A DNA stretch of 23,364 nt from CG2-30-51-40 sp041753575 (lineage in GTDB: Bacteria > Desulfobacterota > DSM-4660 > Desulfatiglandales > Desulfatiglandaceae). The DNA lies in contig JBGSUA010000154.1 in the NCBI GenBank assembly GCA_041753575.1, positions 1-23,364 on the forward strand, given 5' to 3'. Positions within the stretch are counted from its first letter, which is position 1. Each line of letters begins with the position of its first letter. Shown here in pieces: positions 16,309-23,220 of the stretch. The position numbers and the translations under genes are program-made. The notes beneath the pieces are model-generated. The model was not told where the DNA came from. It ran no database searches and saw nothing but the letters and a program-made list of their open reading frames with translations.

Positions 16309-16491
16309 ATGGAAGCAACCGAATTGATTCAACTGATGGATCAAATTGAGAAAAAAGGTCTTGAGTGGAAGGCTGTCGAGGAAAAGGTGAAGGTTCCCGA
16401 GGCTCTTTTGAGGCTTTACGCCAAATCCGGGCCGGTGCCGGTGACAATAATGAAGGCGCTGAAAAAGGTGTTAGAGGAAGCCGGTAATTGA
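16309..16491 (+). CDS. Small conserved-looking 60-residue protein of unknown function
   Basis: This 60-residue, highly charged, helical protein has no motif I recognise. It is taken as real because GGGAGGATGAA sits directly before the ATG, it starts 10 bases after the rhodanese stop, and its composition is normal for a soluble protein. The C-terminal part (VPVTIMKALKKVLEEAGN) reads like an amphipathic helix. It may be a partner or regulator of the rhodanese, which is only a guess from position. It ends 13 bases before the stop of leuA on the other strand. Confidence 0.7.
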   Translation: MEATELIQLMDQIEKKGLEWKAVEEKVKVPEALLRLYAKSGPVPVTIMKALKKVLEEAGN

Positions 16492-16500
16492 CAGCGCCTT
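16453..16500. other. Inverted repeat at a convergent gene end
   Basis: AAGGCGCTG (16453-16461) and CAGCGCCTT (16492-16500) form a perfect 9-bp stem over a 30-base loop. A nested pair, AGAGGAAG and CTTCCTCT, overlaps it. It spans the end of the small gene and the 13-base gap before leuA, and could help stop transcription from both sides although no T-run follows. Confidence 0.4.
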
Positions 16501-16504
16501 CCTC

Positions 16505-18049
16505 TTACAACGCCCTTTCATCGGGAGCGAGCGACGGATTCTTCTTAAGGTAATCCAAACGATTGAGACCGTTGACATAGGCCTTCGCGCTTGCAACGAA
16601 GATATCCTGGTCCGCTCCTTTCCCGATCGCCATAGCGCCGTTTTCCTGCAGCCGAACTGTAACCTCAGCCTGCGCGTCGGTGCCTCTGCTTATTGCGTTG
16701 ATGGAAAAACGGAACAGCCTTGACCGGGTGCCCGTCAACTTGGTGATTGTATTGAAGGCGGCGTCTATCGGGCCTACGCCAAAGCCTGCCTCTTGCCTCT
16801 CTTCCCCGTCTATCTTGAGCTTTACGGTGGCGGTCGGCACCGTGGCGGTGCCGGTCACTACGTTCAGATAGTCAAGCTGGTAACGGTCAGGTACACGCAT
16901 TATCTCCTCTGCTATCAAGACCTCTATGTCCTCATCGAGTATCTCCTCGCGCTTGTCGGCGAGCTCCTTGAACTTCTCAAAGAGCCTTTTAGTCACCGGC
17001 TCTTCAAGATCATAACCCATGGACTCTATTTTTTTTCTGAAGGCATGGCCTCCGGAATGTTTGCCCAGCACCAGCCTGCTGGCTGAAAGTCCGAGGGTTT
17101 CAGGGTCCATGATCTCATAGGTTGTCCTGGACTTGAGGATGCCGTCCTGGTGGATTCCTGCCTCGTGCGCAAAGGCATTGGCGCCCACAATCGCCTTGTT
17201 GGGCTGGACCACTATGCCGGTTGTCATGCTGACCAGTCTGCTGGTGCGATGGATCTCCATGGTCTGGATGCCGGTTTTAAGCCTCATCCTCTCCCGCCGC
17301 GTGTAAAGAGCCATGGCTACCTCTTCAAGGGAGGTGTTTCCGGCCCGCTCCCCGATACCGTTGATGGTCACCTCGGCCTGGCGTGCGCCTGCCTTGATAC
17401 CCGCGAGGGTGTTAGCGGTTGCAAGACCCAGGTCATTGTGGCAGTGCACGCTCAAGACGGCCTTTTCAATACCTTTCGTGTGGGCGAGCACATAGGAGAC
17501 GAGCTGACCGAATTCATCCGGCATGGAGTATCCGACCGTATCAGGAAGATTGACCGTGGTGGCGCCAGCCTCTAATACAGCGCCGAATATGCGGCAAAGG
17601 AAATCAGGATCGCTTCTTGATCCGTCCTCTGCCGAGAATTCCACGTTCTTGGTAAGACCGGCTGCATAACGGACGGCATTGACGGCACTCTCCACAACCT
17701 GGTTTCTGCCCATCCTCAGTTTGTGCTCCATGTGGATGTCTGAAGTAGCGATAAAAGTATGGATCCTGGGGAAGGCCGCGTCCTTGACCGATGCCCAGGC
17801 CTTATCAATATCCATTATGTGAGCCCTTGCTATAGCTGCAACCTGCGAGGAGCGGATCTTGGCTGCGATCTGACTTACCGCCTCCGAATCGCCTTGCGAT
17901 GCGGCCGGGAAGCCTGCCTCTATTACATCTACGCCGAGTTTCTCCAGTTGTATGGCCAGATAGAGTTTTTCCGCGCTGTTCATGCCGGCTCCGGGTGATT
18001 GCTCTCCGTCCCGGAGGGTCGTATCAAATATGATAACTCGGTCGCTCAC
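16505..18049 (-). CDS. leuA: 2-isopropylmalate synthase
   Basis: LeuA condenses acetyl-CoA with 2-oxoisovalerate, the first committed step of leucine synthesis. The 514-residue protein has the HMGL-like barrel with FDTTLRDGEQSPGAGM near the N-terminus, the metal-binding HCHNDLGLATAN and GIGERAGNTSLEE, and a C-terminal LeuA regulatory domain that normally binds leucine. The start chosen is the GTG at 18049, because AGGAGGTG lies six bases upstream. A GTG at 18058 would sit directly on the ribosome-binding site. It is the second gene of the cimA-leuA operon, 73-82 bases behind cimA, with a hairpin just before its ribosome-binding site. Transcription is probably controlled by the attenuator at 19728-19897. 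Confidence 0.95.
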   Translation of the reverse strand: MSDRVIIFDTTLRDGEQSPGAGMNSAEKLYLAIQLEKLGVDVIEAGFPAASQGDSEAVSQIAAKIRSSQVAAIARAHIMDIDKAWASVKDAAFPRIHTFIATSDIHMEHKLRMGRNQVVESAVNAVRYAAGLTKNVEFSAEDGSRSDPDFLCRIFGAVLEAGATTVNLPDTVGYSMPDEFGQLVSYVLAHTKGIEKAVLSVHCHNDLGLATANTLAGIKAGARQAEVTINGIGERAGNTSLEEVAMALYTRRERMRLKTGIQTMEIHRTSRLVSMTTGIVVQPNKAIVGANAFAHEAGIHQDGILKSRTTYEIMDPETLGLSASRLVLGKHSGGHAFRKKIESMGYDLEEPVTKRLFEKFKELADKREEILDEDIEVLIAEEIMRVPDRYQLDYLNVVTGTATVPTATVKLKIDGEERQEAGFGVGPIDAAFNTITKLTGTRSRLFRFSINAISRGTDAQAEVTVRLQENGAMAIGKGADQDIFVASAKAYVNGLNRLDYLKKNPSLAPDERAL

Positions 18050-18063
18050 GGCCTCCACCTCCT

Positions 18064-18089
18064 CGGATTCTCGGCAAAGAAAGAATCCG
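18064..18089 (-). other. Hairpin directly before the leuA ribosome-binding site
   Basis: CGGATTCT and AGAATCCG form a perfect 8-bp stem with a 10-base loop. On the minus strand its last base is followed at once by AGGAGGTG, the leuA ribosome-binding site. It could affect leuA translation or mRNA processing between cimA and leuA. Confidence 0.55.
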
Positions 18090-18131
18090 CTATATCCATC
18101 TCCCTGTGTGATTTATGTTTAACCCTGCCAT

Positions 18132-19706
18132 TCATTTTCCGTTGGATGTCTTGGCGAGCTTGTATTGAACGCTGTCCACCAAAGCCTGCCAGCTTGCCTC
18201 AATTACATTGGCTGAAACCCCCAGAGTTGACCAGACCTCCTTTGAGTCCCTGGATTCTATCTGAACACGAACCTTGGCCGCTGTGCCTTCCCTGCCGTCA
18301 ATTACTCGAACCTTGAAGTCAACCAGCCTCATTTCGCTCACCTGCGGGAAAAACTTGTGAAGGGCCTTTCTTAGCGCGTTGTCGAGGGCGTTCACCGGGC
18401 CCTCTCCTTCAGCCGCCGTAATCTCGTCTTCATCCCCTACCGATATCTTGATCGTGGCCTGGGAGTTGCTTAACCCTGAGCGGTCTTTTTCGATGGTAAC
18501 CCTGAAGGATTCAAGCCTGAAAGGTTCCTGAAATTGTCCTGTTGCCTTTTTCATCAGAAGTTCCAGCGAGCCTTCCGCGGCGTCGAACTCGTAGCCCAGG
18601 TCCTCGAGCCTCTTTATCTCTTCAACGATTGTCTCCGGGCCGAAACCGCCTTTTTGTGTCTCAATTCCAAGCTCCCGCGCCTTGTATTCAATGTTGCTTC
18701 TGCCGGAAAGGTCTGAAACCAAAACCCGCCGGCGGTTGCCCACAATTTCCGGATCAATGTGTTCGTAGGCACGGGGGTCCTTCATGATGGCGCTTACGTG
18801 CACTCCACCCTTATGGGCAAAGGCGCTCCTGCCAACAAAGGGCCTTTGATTGTGCGGGGGCACATTAGCGACCTCGCTGACATAGCGCGAAAACTCAGTG
18901 AGTCTCCTCATATTTTCAGGAGCTATACACGATAAGCCAAGCTTGAGCTGAAGATTGCCAATGACGGATATTAGATCAGTGTTTCCGCATCGTTCACCGT
19001 AACCGTTGACAGTGCCCTGCACCATGGATGCCCCGCATTCAACCGCCACTAATGAATTCGCCAGGGCAAGGCCGCAGTCGTTGTGGGCGTGAATTCCAAC
19101 GGGCCTGTCAATTAGAGGCAGGACGCCGGTCATGATCTCCTTTATCTCATTGGGGAGAGTGCCGCCGTTGGTGTCACAAAGGACGATGATGTCCGCTCCC
19201 CCGGCCATGGCGGCCCTTAACGTTTTAAGAGCATAGTCGCGATTGTGTTTGTAGCCGTCAAAAAAGTGCTCCGCGTCGAAGAGCACTTCCCTATCCCTGG
19301 CCTTGAGATAAGCGATGGTGTCTTCTATCATGACCAGGTTTTCTTCCATGTCGGCGCTGATGAACTGGGCCGCGTGCAGATCCCAGCTCTTTCCAAAAAT
19401 AGTTATGGTCTTTACCCCTGTTTTCAAAAGTGTCCGGATATTTTGATCATGTGCGGTATCCACCGAAGACTTGCGGGTGCATCCGAAGGCCGTAAGTTTT
19501 GTATCGCGCAGGTCCGCCTGCCTGGCCATATCAAAAAATCTTGCATCTTTTGGACTGGAGACTGGCCAGCCACCTTCAACGTAGTGGATGCCGAATTCGG
19601 CGAACTTTCTCACCAGTCGAAGCTTGTCCTCGGCGGAGAGATTCACCTGCTCTCCCTGGGTGCCGTCGCGCATCGTTGTGTCGTAAAGAATTATATGCCT
19701 TTTCAT
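18132..19706 (-). CDS. cimA: (R)-citramalate synthase
   Basis: CimA condenses pyruvate and acetyl-CoA to (R)-citramalate, giving 2-oxobutanoate for isoleucine without threonine deaminase. The 524-residue protein belongs to the LeuA superfamily but shows the CimA-type features YDTTMRDGTQGEQVNLS and EGGWPVSSPKD, with metal-binding HAHNDCGLALANSL, NGYGERCGNTDL and a C-terminal regulatory domain (about 395-510). Its divergence from the neighbouring LeuA is clear in the N-terminal signature. The ATG at 19706 follows GGAG at a good distance. It is the first structural gene after the Leu/Ile leader and attenuator. The C-terminal domain usually binds isoleucine or leucine, so control at enzyme level is likely too. 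Confidence 0.94.
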   Translation of the reverse strand: MKRHIILYDTTMRDGTQGEQVNLSAEDKLRLVRKFAEFGIHYVEGGWPVSSPKDARFFDMARQADLRDTKLTAFGCTRKSSVDTAHDQNIRTLLKTGVKTITIFGKSWDLHAAQFISADMEENLVMIEDTIAYLKARDREVLFDAEHFFDGYKHNRDYALKTLRAAMAGGADIIVLCDTNGGTLPNEIKEIMTGVLPLIDRPVGIHAHNDCGLALANSLVAVECGASMVQGTVNGYGERCGNTDLISVIGNLQLKLGLSCIAPENMRRLTEFSRYVSEVANVPPHNQRPFVGRSAFAHKGGVHVSAIMKDPRAYEHIDPEIVGNRRRVLVSDLSGRSNIEYKARELGIETQKGGFGPETIVEEIKRLEDLGYEFDAAEGSLELLMKKATGQFQEPFRLESFRVTIEKDRSGLSNSQATIKISVGDEDEITAAEGEGPVNALDNALRKALHKFFPQVSEMRLVDFKVRVIDGREGTAAKVRVQIESRDSKEVWSTLGVSANVIEASWQALVDSVQYKLAKTSNGK

Positions 19707-19727
19707 GGCTCATCTCCGAAGTCAGCC

Positions 19728-19801
19728 AAAAAAAACCGTCACCAGGCGGGCCTGATAACGGCTTGTCAAATCTGCTTTCTGCTTAGACTATTTCAGGCCC
19801 G
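19728..19801 (-). terminator. Attenuator: terminator and competing antiterminator upstream of cimA
   Basis: On the minus strand an 11-bp stem (19751-19761 with 19736-19746, two G-U pairs, CCCG loop) is followed by eight T's (19728-19735), forming an intrinsic terminator 21 bases before the cimA ATG. Its 5' arm and loop (19747-19755) are exactly complementary over 9 bases to 19793-19801, the last codons of the leader peptide (CGGGCCTGA includes its stop). The two pairings exclude each other. A ribosome stalled on Leu/Ile codons would leave the leader end free, form the antiterminator and let cimA-leuA be read. This is the classic ribosome-mediated mechanism; its use here is inference. Confidence 0.85.
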
Positions 19802-19897
19802 TTCTTGTAACTTTTCCTCAATAAGGAGGAGCAATAGGGATAAGACGAACCCTATTGCGGTGGTAATGAGGATTGTGATGGCGGGCTGAATATACAT
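19793..19897 (-). CDS. Leu/Ile-rich leader peptide of the cimA-leuA operon
   Basis: This is a 34-codon reading frame, too short for standard gene calling. It contains 8 Leu, 6 Ile and 1 Val, including the run LLLLLI at codons 21-26, and begins MYIQPAITILITT. Less common Leu codons (TTA, CTA, TTG) open the Leu-rich stretch. AAAGGTG lies 11 bases before the ATG. Its last codons and stop form one arm of the antiterminator. Within the frame, 19831-19839 and 19850-19858 make a perfect 9-bp hairpin (GCAATAGGG/CCCTATTGC, 10-base loop) that could pause RNA polymerase. It could also pass for a tiny membrane protein, but the adjoining terminator switch makes a regulatory peptide far more likely. Confidence 0.8.
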   Translation of the reverse strand: MYIQPAITILITTAIGFVLSLLLLLIEEKLQERA

Positions 19898-19932
19898 TTG
19901 TAAACTAACACCTTTTGTAATCTTTAATATAA

Positions 19933-19961
19933 AGACTATATCCGGAAAGAATTAATGTCAA
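19933..19961 (-). promoter_or_regulatory. Promoter of the cimA-leuA leader transcript
   Basis: On the minus strand a consensus TTGACA (19956-19961) is followed by TATAGT at 15 bases (19935-19940) or TAGTCT at 17 (19933-19938). The leader peptide ATG follows about 35-40 bases downstream. Confidence 0.6.
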
Positions 19962-20005
19962 CAAGCAAAATCCGCACATAATATTTCCGGATGACCAGCA
20001 TGCTC

Positions 20006-20158
20006 TTACGGTAACGCTGGGTCTGGATGCGCGGGGAGTCGGGTTTGGGTGCGTTTGATCCATTCGGCTTCCAGCGCCTGGTTGAGGTAGCTGTCCCGGC
20101 GCAGGCGCGGCGTCGGATTCTGTTCAGCCAGCACTGCCGTCTTTGTCAAAAATTTAAA
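20006..20158 (-). other. GC-rich open fragment, unidentified gene remnant
   Basis: In the 371-base gap 19898-20268, this block is much richer in G+C than the AT-rich DNA on both sides. It holds a 50-codon minus-strand frame with no start codon, reading AEQNPTPRLRRDSYLNQALE and ending HPDPALP before TAA. The composition is protein-like (Arg-, Pro- and Leu-rich). It may be the C-terminal end of a lost gene. I do not recognise the family. Confidence 0.3.
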
Positions 20159-20207
20159 CTAGTTCCTAACCTGATTCCACGATAATGTAAATATCTAAAT
20201 TTTGCTC

Positions 20208-20238
20208 TTGACATTTAATATACAAAAGATACTATCTT
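20208..20238 (+). promoter_or_regulatory. Promoter with palindromic operator before the HxlR-type gene
   Basis: TTGACA (20208-20213) and TACTAT (20230-20235) are 16 bases apart. AAGATA-C-TATCTT (20226-20238), a perfect 13-base palindrome, covers the -10 element. HxlR-type regulators bind as dimers to palindromes, often at their own promoter, so autoregulation is likely but not shown. Confidence 0.6.
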
Positions 20239-20268
20239 AAGCATACTAAATATTGGAAGGCGAGTTCT

Positions 20269-20946
20269 ATGACTCAAACCTATGGGCATTTTTGTCCTGT
20301 GGCACGGGCCCTGGAAAAAATCGGCGACAAATGGTCTTTGCTCATCATTCGAGATCTCCTGCCAGGCCCGCAACGGTTCACCGATCTCCTGGGTTATTTA
20401 AATCATATTACTCCCAAATGGCTCACCCAGCGTCTTCGAGAATTGGAATCGTCAGGGATTATAGAACGGGACAAAAAGCCCGGACGACGTGAGGTCTGGT
20501 ACAGGCTGACCACCGCCGGACGCGATCTGGGTCCTATTGTGGACGCTATGGCCGACTGGGGATTTCGATATGCCATGAGGGCTCCGATCCCGGGCGAAGT
20601 CGTCCACCCGGATCTGCTGATGAGATCGCTGACTTCATCACTCAACAAAAAGGGCAAGCTCTTGCCACGGCCGGCCAAGTGGTTAATGCAGTTCCCTCAA
20701 ACCCAATATTCCCTATCTTTTAATGATGAAAACTGGTCCAGTTCCCGGAAAGAGGAGCCTAATTCCGACCTTAAAATAACCACGACTCCTGAAATTTGGG
20801 CTACCGTTTTTACGGCGCCGCGGTCGGATCGAAGTCGCCTGGCCAAGGCCATTCAGATTGACGGAGCTCCGGATCGAATCGAGGAATTTTTGCAAACATT
20901 CGGCATTCAAAACCAAGAAGACAGAATTAAAAGGGCTTCTCCTTAG
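20269..20946 (+). CDS. HxlR-family transcriptional regulator with SCP2-like C-terminal domain
   Basis: This 225-residue protein begins with a typical HxlR winged-helix domain (about residues 8-97: CPVARALEKIGDKWSLLIIR, RFTDLLGYL, LTQRLRELESSGIIERD and VWYRLTTAGRDL). The remaining residues form an extra C-terminal domain. Its end (LKITTTPEIWATVFTAP, then RLAKAIQIDGAPDRIEEFL) resembles SCP2 sterol-carrier-like domains, which may sense a hydrophobic ligand; the match is by eye. Most HxlR proteins are only about 110-130 residues. The ATG follows GGAAGG. The molybdopterin oxidoreductase starts 36 bases after its stop, so the two are probably co-transcribed and the regulator likely controls this operon. 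Confidence 0.85.
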   Translation: MTQTYGHFCPVARALEKIGDKWSLLIIRDLLPGPQRFTDLLGYLNHITPKWLTQRLRELESSGIIERDKKPGRREVWYRLTTAGRDLGPIVDAMADWGFRYAMRAPIPGEVVHPDLLMRSLTSSLNKKGKLLPRPAKWLMQFPQTQYSLSFNDENWSSSRKEEPNSDLKITTTPEIWATVFTAPRSDRSRLAKAIQIDGAPDRIEEFLQTFGIQNQEDRIKRASP

Positions 20947-20982
20947 AATATTGTAAGGAGAGTTGTAGGAAAGGAGCGTATC

Positions 20983-23220
20983 ATGGAAGAATGGAAGAAG
21001 ACTACCTGCGTAATGTGCGCTGTCTGCTGCGGCCTTGAAGTTAAAGTTGAAAACAACCGTATTGTTAGAGTCCGCCCTGACAAGGACAGCCCTATCAGCG
21101 AAGGATACGTCTGCCGAAAGGGTATGAACATCGCTTATCATGAGCACAATGCGGACCGGTTGCTTTACCCGATGAAGAAGGCGGGCGGCAAGTTTGAACG
21201 CATAGGTTGGGATCAGGCAATCGGCGAGATCGCAGAAAAGCTCAAGAAGATACTTCAGGAGCATGGGCCAAGGTCCCTGGCGTCGGTAGCCGGCGGGGGC
21301 GAATTCAACTTCTACCCGATTCGGTTCCTGGCCGGATTTGTTCAGGCTCTTGGGTCGCGTTACCACTACTCATCCGCCAACCAGGAGTTTGCCGGCCGGT
21401 ATTGGGCGCACGGGCTGACATTGGGAAGCCAGATGCTCGAACTGGTACCTGATTATGAGAATACCGGGATGCTTATGGCAGTCGGTTGGAATGGGATGAT
21501 GAGCCACCATATACCCCAGGCCAGAAGAGTGCTTACCAGAATCTCCAAAGACCCGGACAAGCTGCTTGTAGTGATTGATCCGCGGCGTTCGGAAACTGCG
21601 AAAATAGCGAATATTCACTTGGCCCTTCGGCCGGGTACGGATGCCTTGCTGCTAAAATCGATGATTGCCATCATCCTCAAAGAGGGTATGCATAACCAGG
21701 AATACATAGACAAGCACGTTAACGGGTTCAAGGAGATGCTGCCATGGTTCGCCGGATTTGACGTGAACGCGGCGCTAAAGGTCTGCGAACTGGAGTACGA
21801 CCAGGTGTTCCGGGTCTGCCAGGAATTCGCCAAACGCCAGTCCTGCCTGCGTGACGATCTTGGCATCCTGATGAACCGGCACAGCGCCCTTGTATCATAT
21901 CTGCTCGTTGTGCTGCTGGCGATCTGCGGACGCATCGGTGTGCCGGGAGGAAACTACCTTGTGGGCGGAAAGATGTACTCAGATCCGAATGACCCGAAGA
22001 CGTGGAGGACAGCGGTGACCAACATCCCGGCTATTGGGGGGATGTTCCCTCCCAATGTCATGCCGGAAGAGATAGCAAACGACCGTCCCGACCGGCTGAG
22101 GGCCGCCTTCGTCCTGGGAGCCAATCCATTGCGGTCTTATGCCGATACGACCGCGTATGAAGAGGCATTCGGGAGGCTTGATCTGCTGGTTGTAACCGAA
22201 ATTGCACTGAGTGAGACTGCCGCACTTGCACACTACGTCCTGCCTTGCATGTCAACCTACGAATCATGGTCAACGGCGGACGTCATTATTCCCTCCAAAA
22301 CCAACGAAGGTTTCCTGGATGTTTACAGCCGGATGCGCCGGCCTGTTGTTGAGGCAGAAGGAGAGCAGAAAGAAGCGGGGGAGATATTCACTCTCCTGGC
22401 CGACGCCATGGGGCTGATTCCCGCACTGCCAGACTCACTTTACCAGGCTGCCGGCAGCCTGAGGACATACCGTGATGCGCTGACAGGTTATATAATGGAG
22501 CATCCTGAGAACATGAAGAGGGTACCCTTCATAGCAGCCAAGACGCTTGGTAATGCTATCGGTTCCGCCCACCTGGCAAGCTATTTCACCGGGTTTTTAC
22601 AGAGGTCCCCGGCAAAGCAGGAGGAGGCGGCAAGGGTGGGATTCGACGCCGGACCGGACCAGGGGCTTGCCCTGTATCAGGCCATCATCGGCCATCCGGA
22701 AGGTGTGCTGGTCGGAGTGCAGGATATCGGGAAAAACCTCGGAAGATTGGCCACAAAGGACGGCAGGATACGGCTTCATACCGCAGAGGCGGAAGACTGG
22801 ATAAAGGAAATCAGCCCAGATGAGGAAGAGAAACGACTGAAAACTGATTCTGAATTTCCGTTGATCCTGATGGCCGGACGCCATATGGACATGAATTCCA
22901 ATACGGCTATGCGGGACCCTGCGTGGAACGAAGGCAGGCGGCCCTGCACCATCGCAATAAGTCCCTCTGATGCAGAATCACTGGGCCTGGTTGATAAACA
23001 GATGGCAAGGGTTATCACTGAAGCTGGGGAGGAAAAAATAGAGGTCGAAGTAACCACAGATGCCAGAAAGGGGCAGGTCATCATTCCGCAAGGATTTGGT
23101 CTGATCTACGATTGCGTTAAATATGGCGCTAACGTCAACAGATTAACAAAAAACACAAACCGAGACTTTGTCGGAACCCCTATGCACCGCTATGTTCCCT
23201 GCCGGGTGGAGGCGGCTTGA
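20983..23220 (+). CDS. Molybdopterin (Mo/W) oxidoreductase with 4Fe-4S cluster
   Basis: This is a 745-residue catalytic subunit of the DMSO-reductase superfamily that would bind a bis-pterin Mo or W cofactor. The N-terminal cluster motif is C9-x2-C12-x3-C16-x27-C44, followed by RKG as in formate dehydrogenase-like enzymes. The C-terminal cofactor-binding domain includes MAGRHMDMNSNT and VIIPQGFG. No Tat or Sec signal is seen, so it is likely cytoplasmic. Size and layout recall formate dehydrogenases and acetylene hydratase. At the usual metal-ligand position (Cys, Sec, Ser or Asp elsewhere) an ungapped count from the conserved LGS at 123-125 gives Glu135 (SSANQEFAGRYW). The ATG follows AAGGAG. 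The stop overlaps by one base the start of an FmdE-like gene. The substrate is unknown. Confidence 0.9.
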   Translation: MEEWKKTTCVMCAVCCGLEVKVENNRIVRVRPDKDSPISEGYVCRKGMNIAYHEHNADRLLYPMKKAGGKFERIGWDQAIGEIAEKLKKILQEHGPRSLASVAGGGEFNFYPIRFLAGFVQALGSRYHYSSANQEFAGRYWAHGLTLGSQMLELVPDYENTGMLMAVGWNGMMSHHIPQARRVLTRISKDPDKLLVVIDPRRSETAKIANIHLALRPGTDALLLKSMIAIILKEGMHNQEYIDKHVNGFKEMLPWFAGFDVNAALKVCELEYDQVFRVCQEFAKRQSCLRDDLGILMNRHSALVSYLLVVLLAICGRIGVPGGNYLVGGKMYSDPNDPKTWRTAVTNIPAIGGMFPPNVMPEEIANDRPDRLRAAFVLGANPLRSYADTTAYEEAFGRLDLLVVTEIALSETAALAHYVLPCMSTYESWSTADVIIPSKTNEGFLDVYSRMRRPVVEAEGEQKEAGEIFTLLADAMGLIPALPDSLYQAAGSLRTYRDALTGYIMEHPENMKRVPFIAAKTLGNAIGSAHLASYFTGFLQRSPAKQEEAARVGFDAGPDQGLALYQAIIGHPEGVLVGVQDIGKNLGRLATKDGRIRLHTAEAEDWIKEISPDEEEKRLKTDSEFPLILMAGRHMDMNSNTAMRDPAWNEGRRPCTIAISPSDAESLGLVDKQMARVITEAGEEKIEVEVTTDARKGQVIIPQGFGLIYDCVKYGANVNRLTKNTNRDFVGTPMHRYVPCRVEAA

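Noticed and set aside
16498..16505. Intrinsic terminator between the small gene and leuA
   Set aside because: Inverted repeats exist but no T-run follows on either strand, so it is listed only as a hairpin.
19728..19897. T-box riboswitch or leucine riboswitch before cimA
   Set aside because: No T-box consensus (AGGGUGGnACCGCG) is present, whereas a translated Leu/Ile leader with a classic switch explains the structure.
19793..19897. A genuine small single-span membrane protein
   Set aside because: The hydrophobic run would fit, but the exact 9-base pairing of its last codons with the terminator arm argues for a leader peptide.
20713..21366. 217-codon minus-strand frame across the regulator and oxidoreductase start
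   Set aside because: It runs antisense to two well-supported genes and has no recognisable features.
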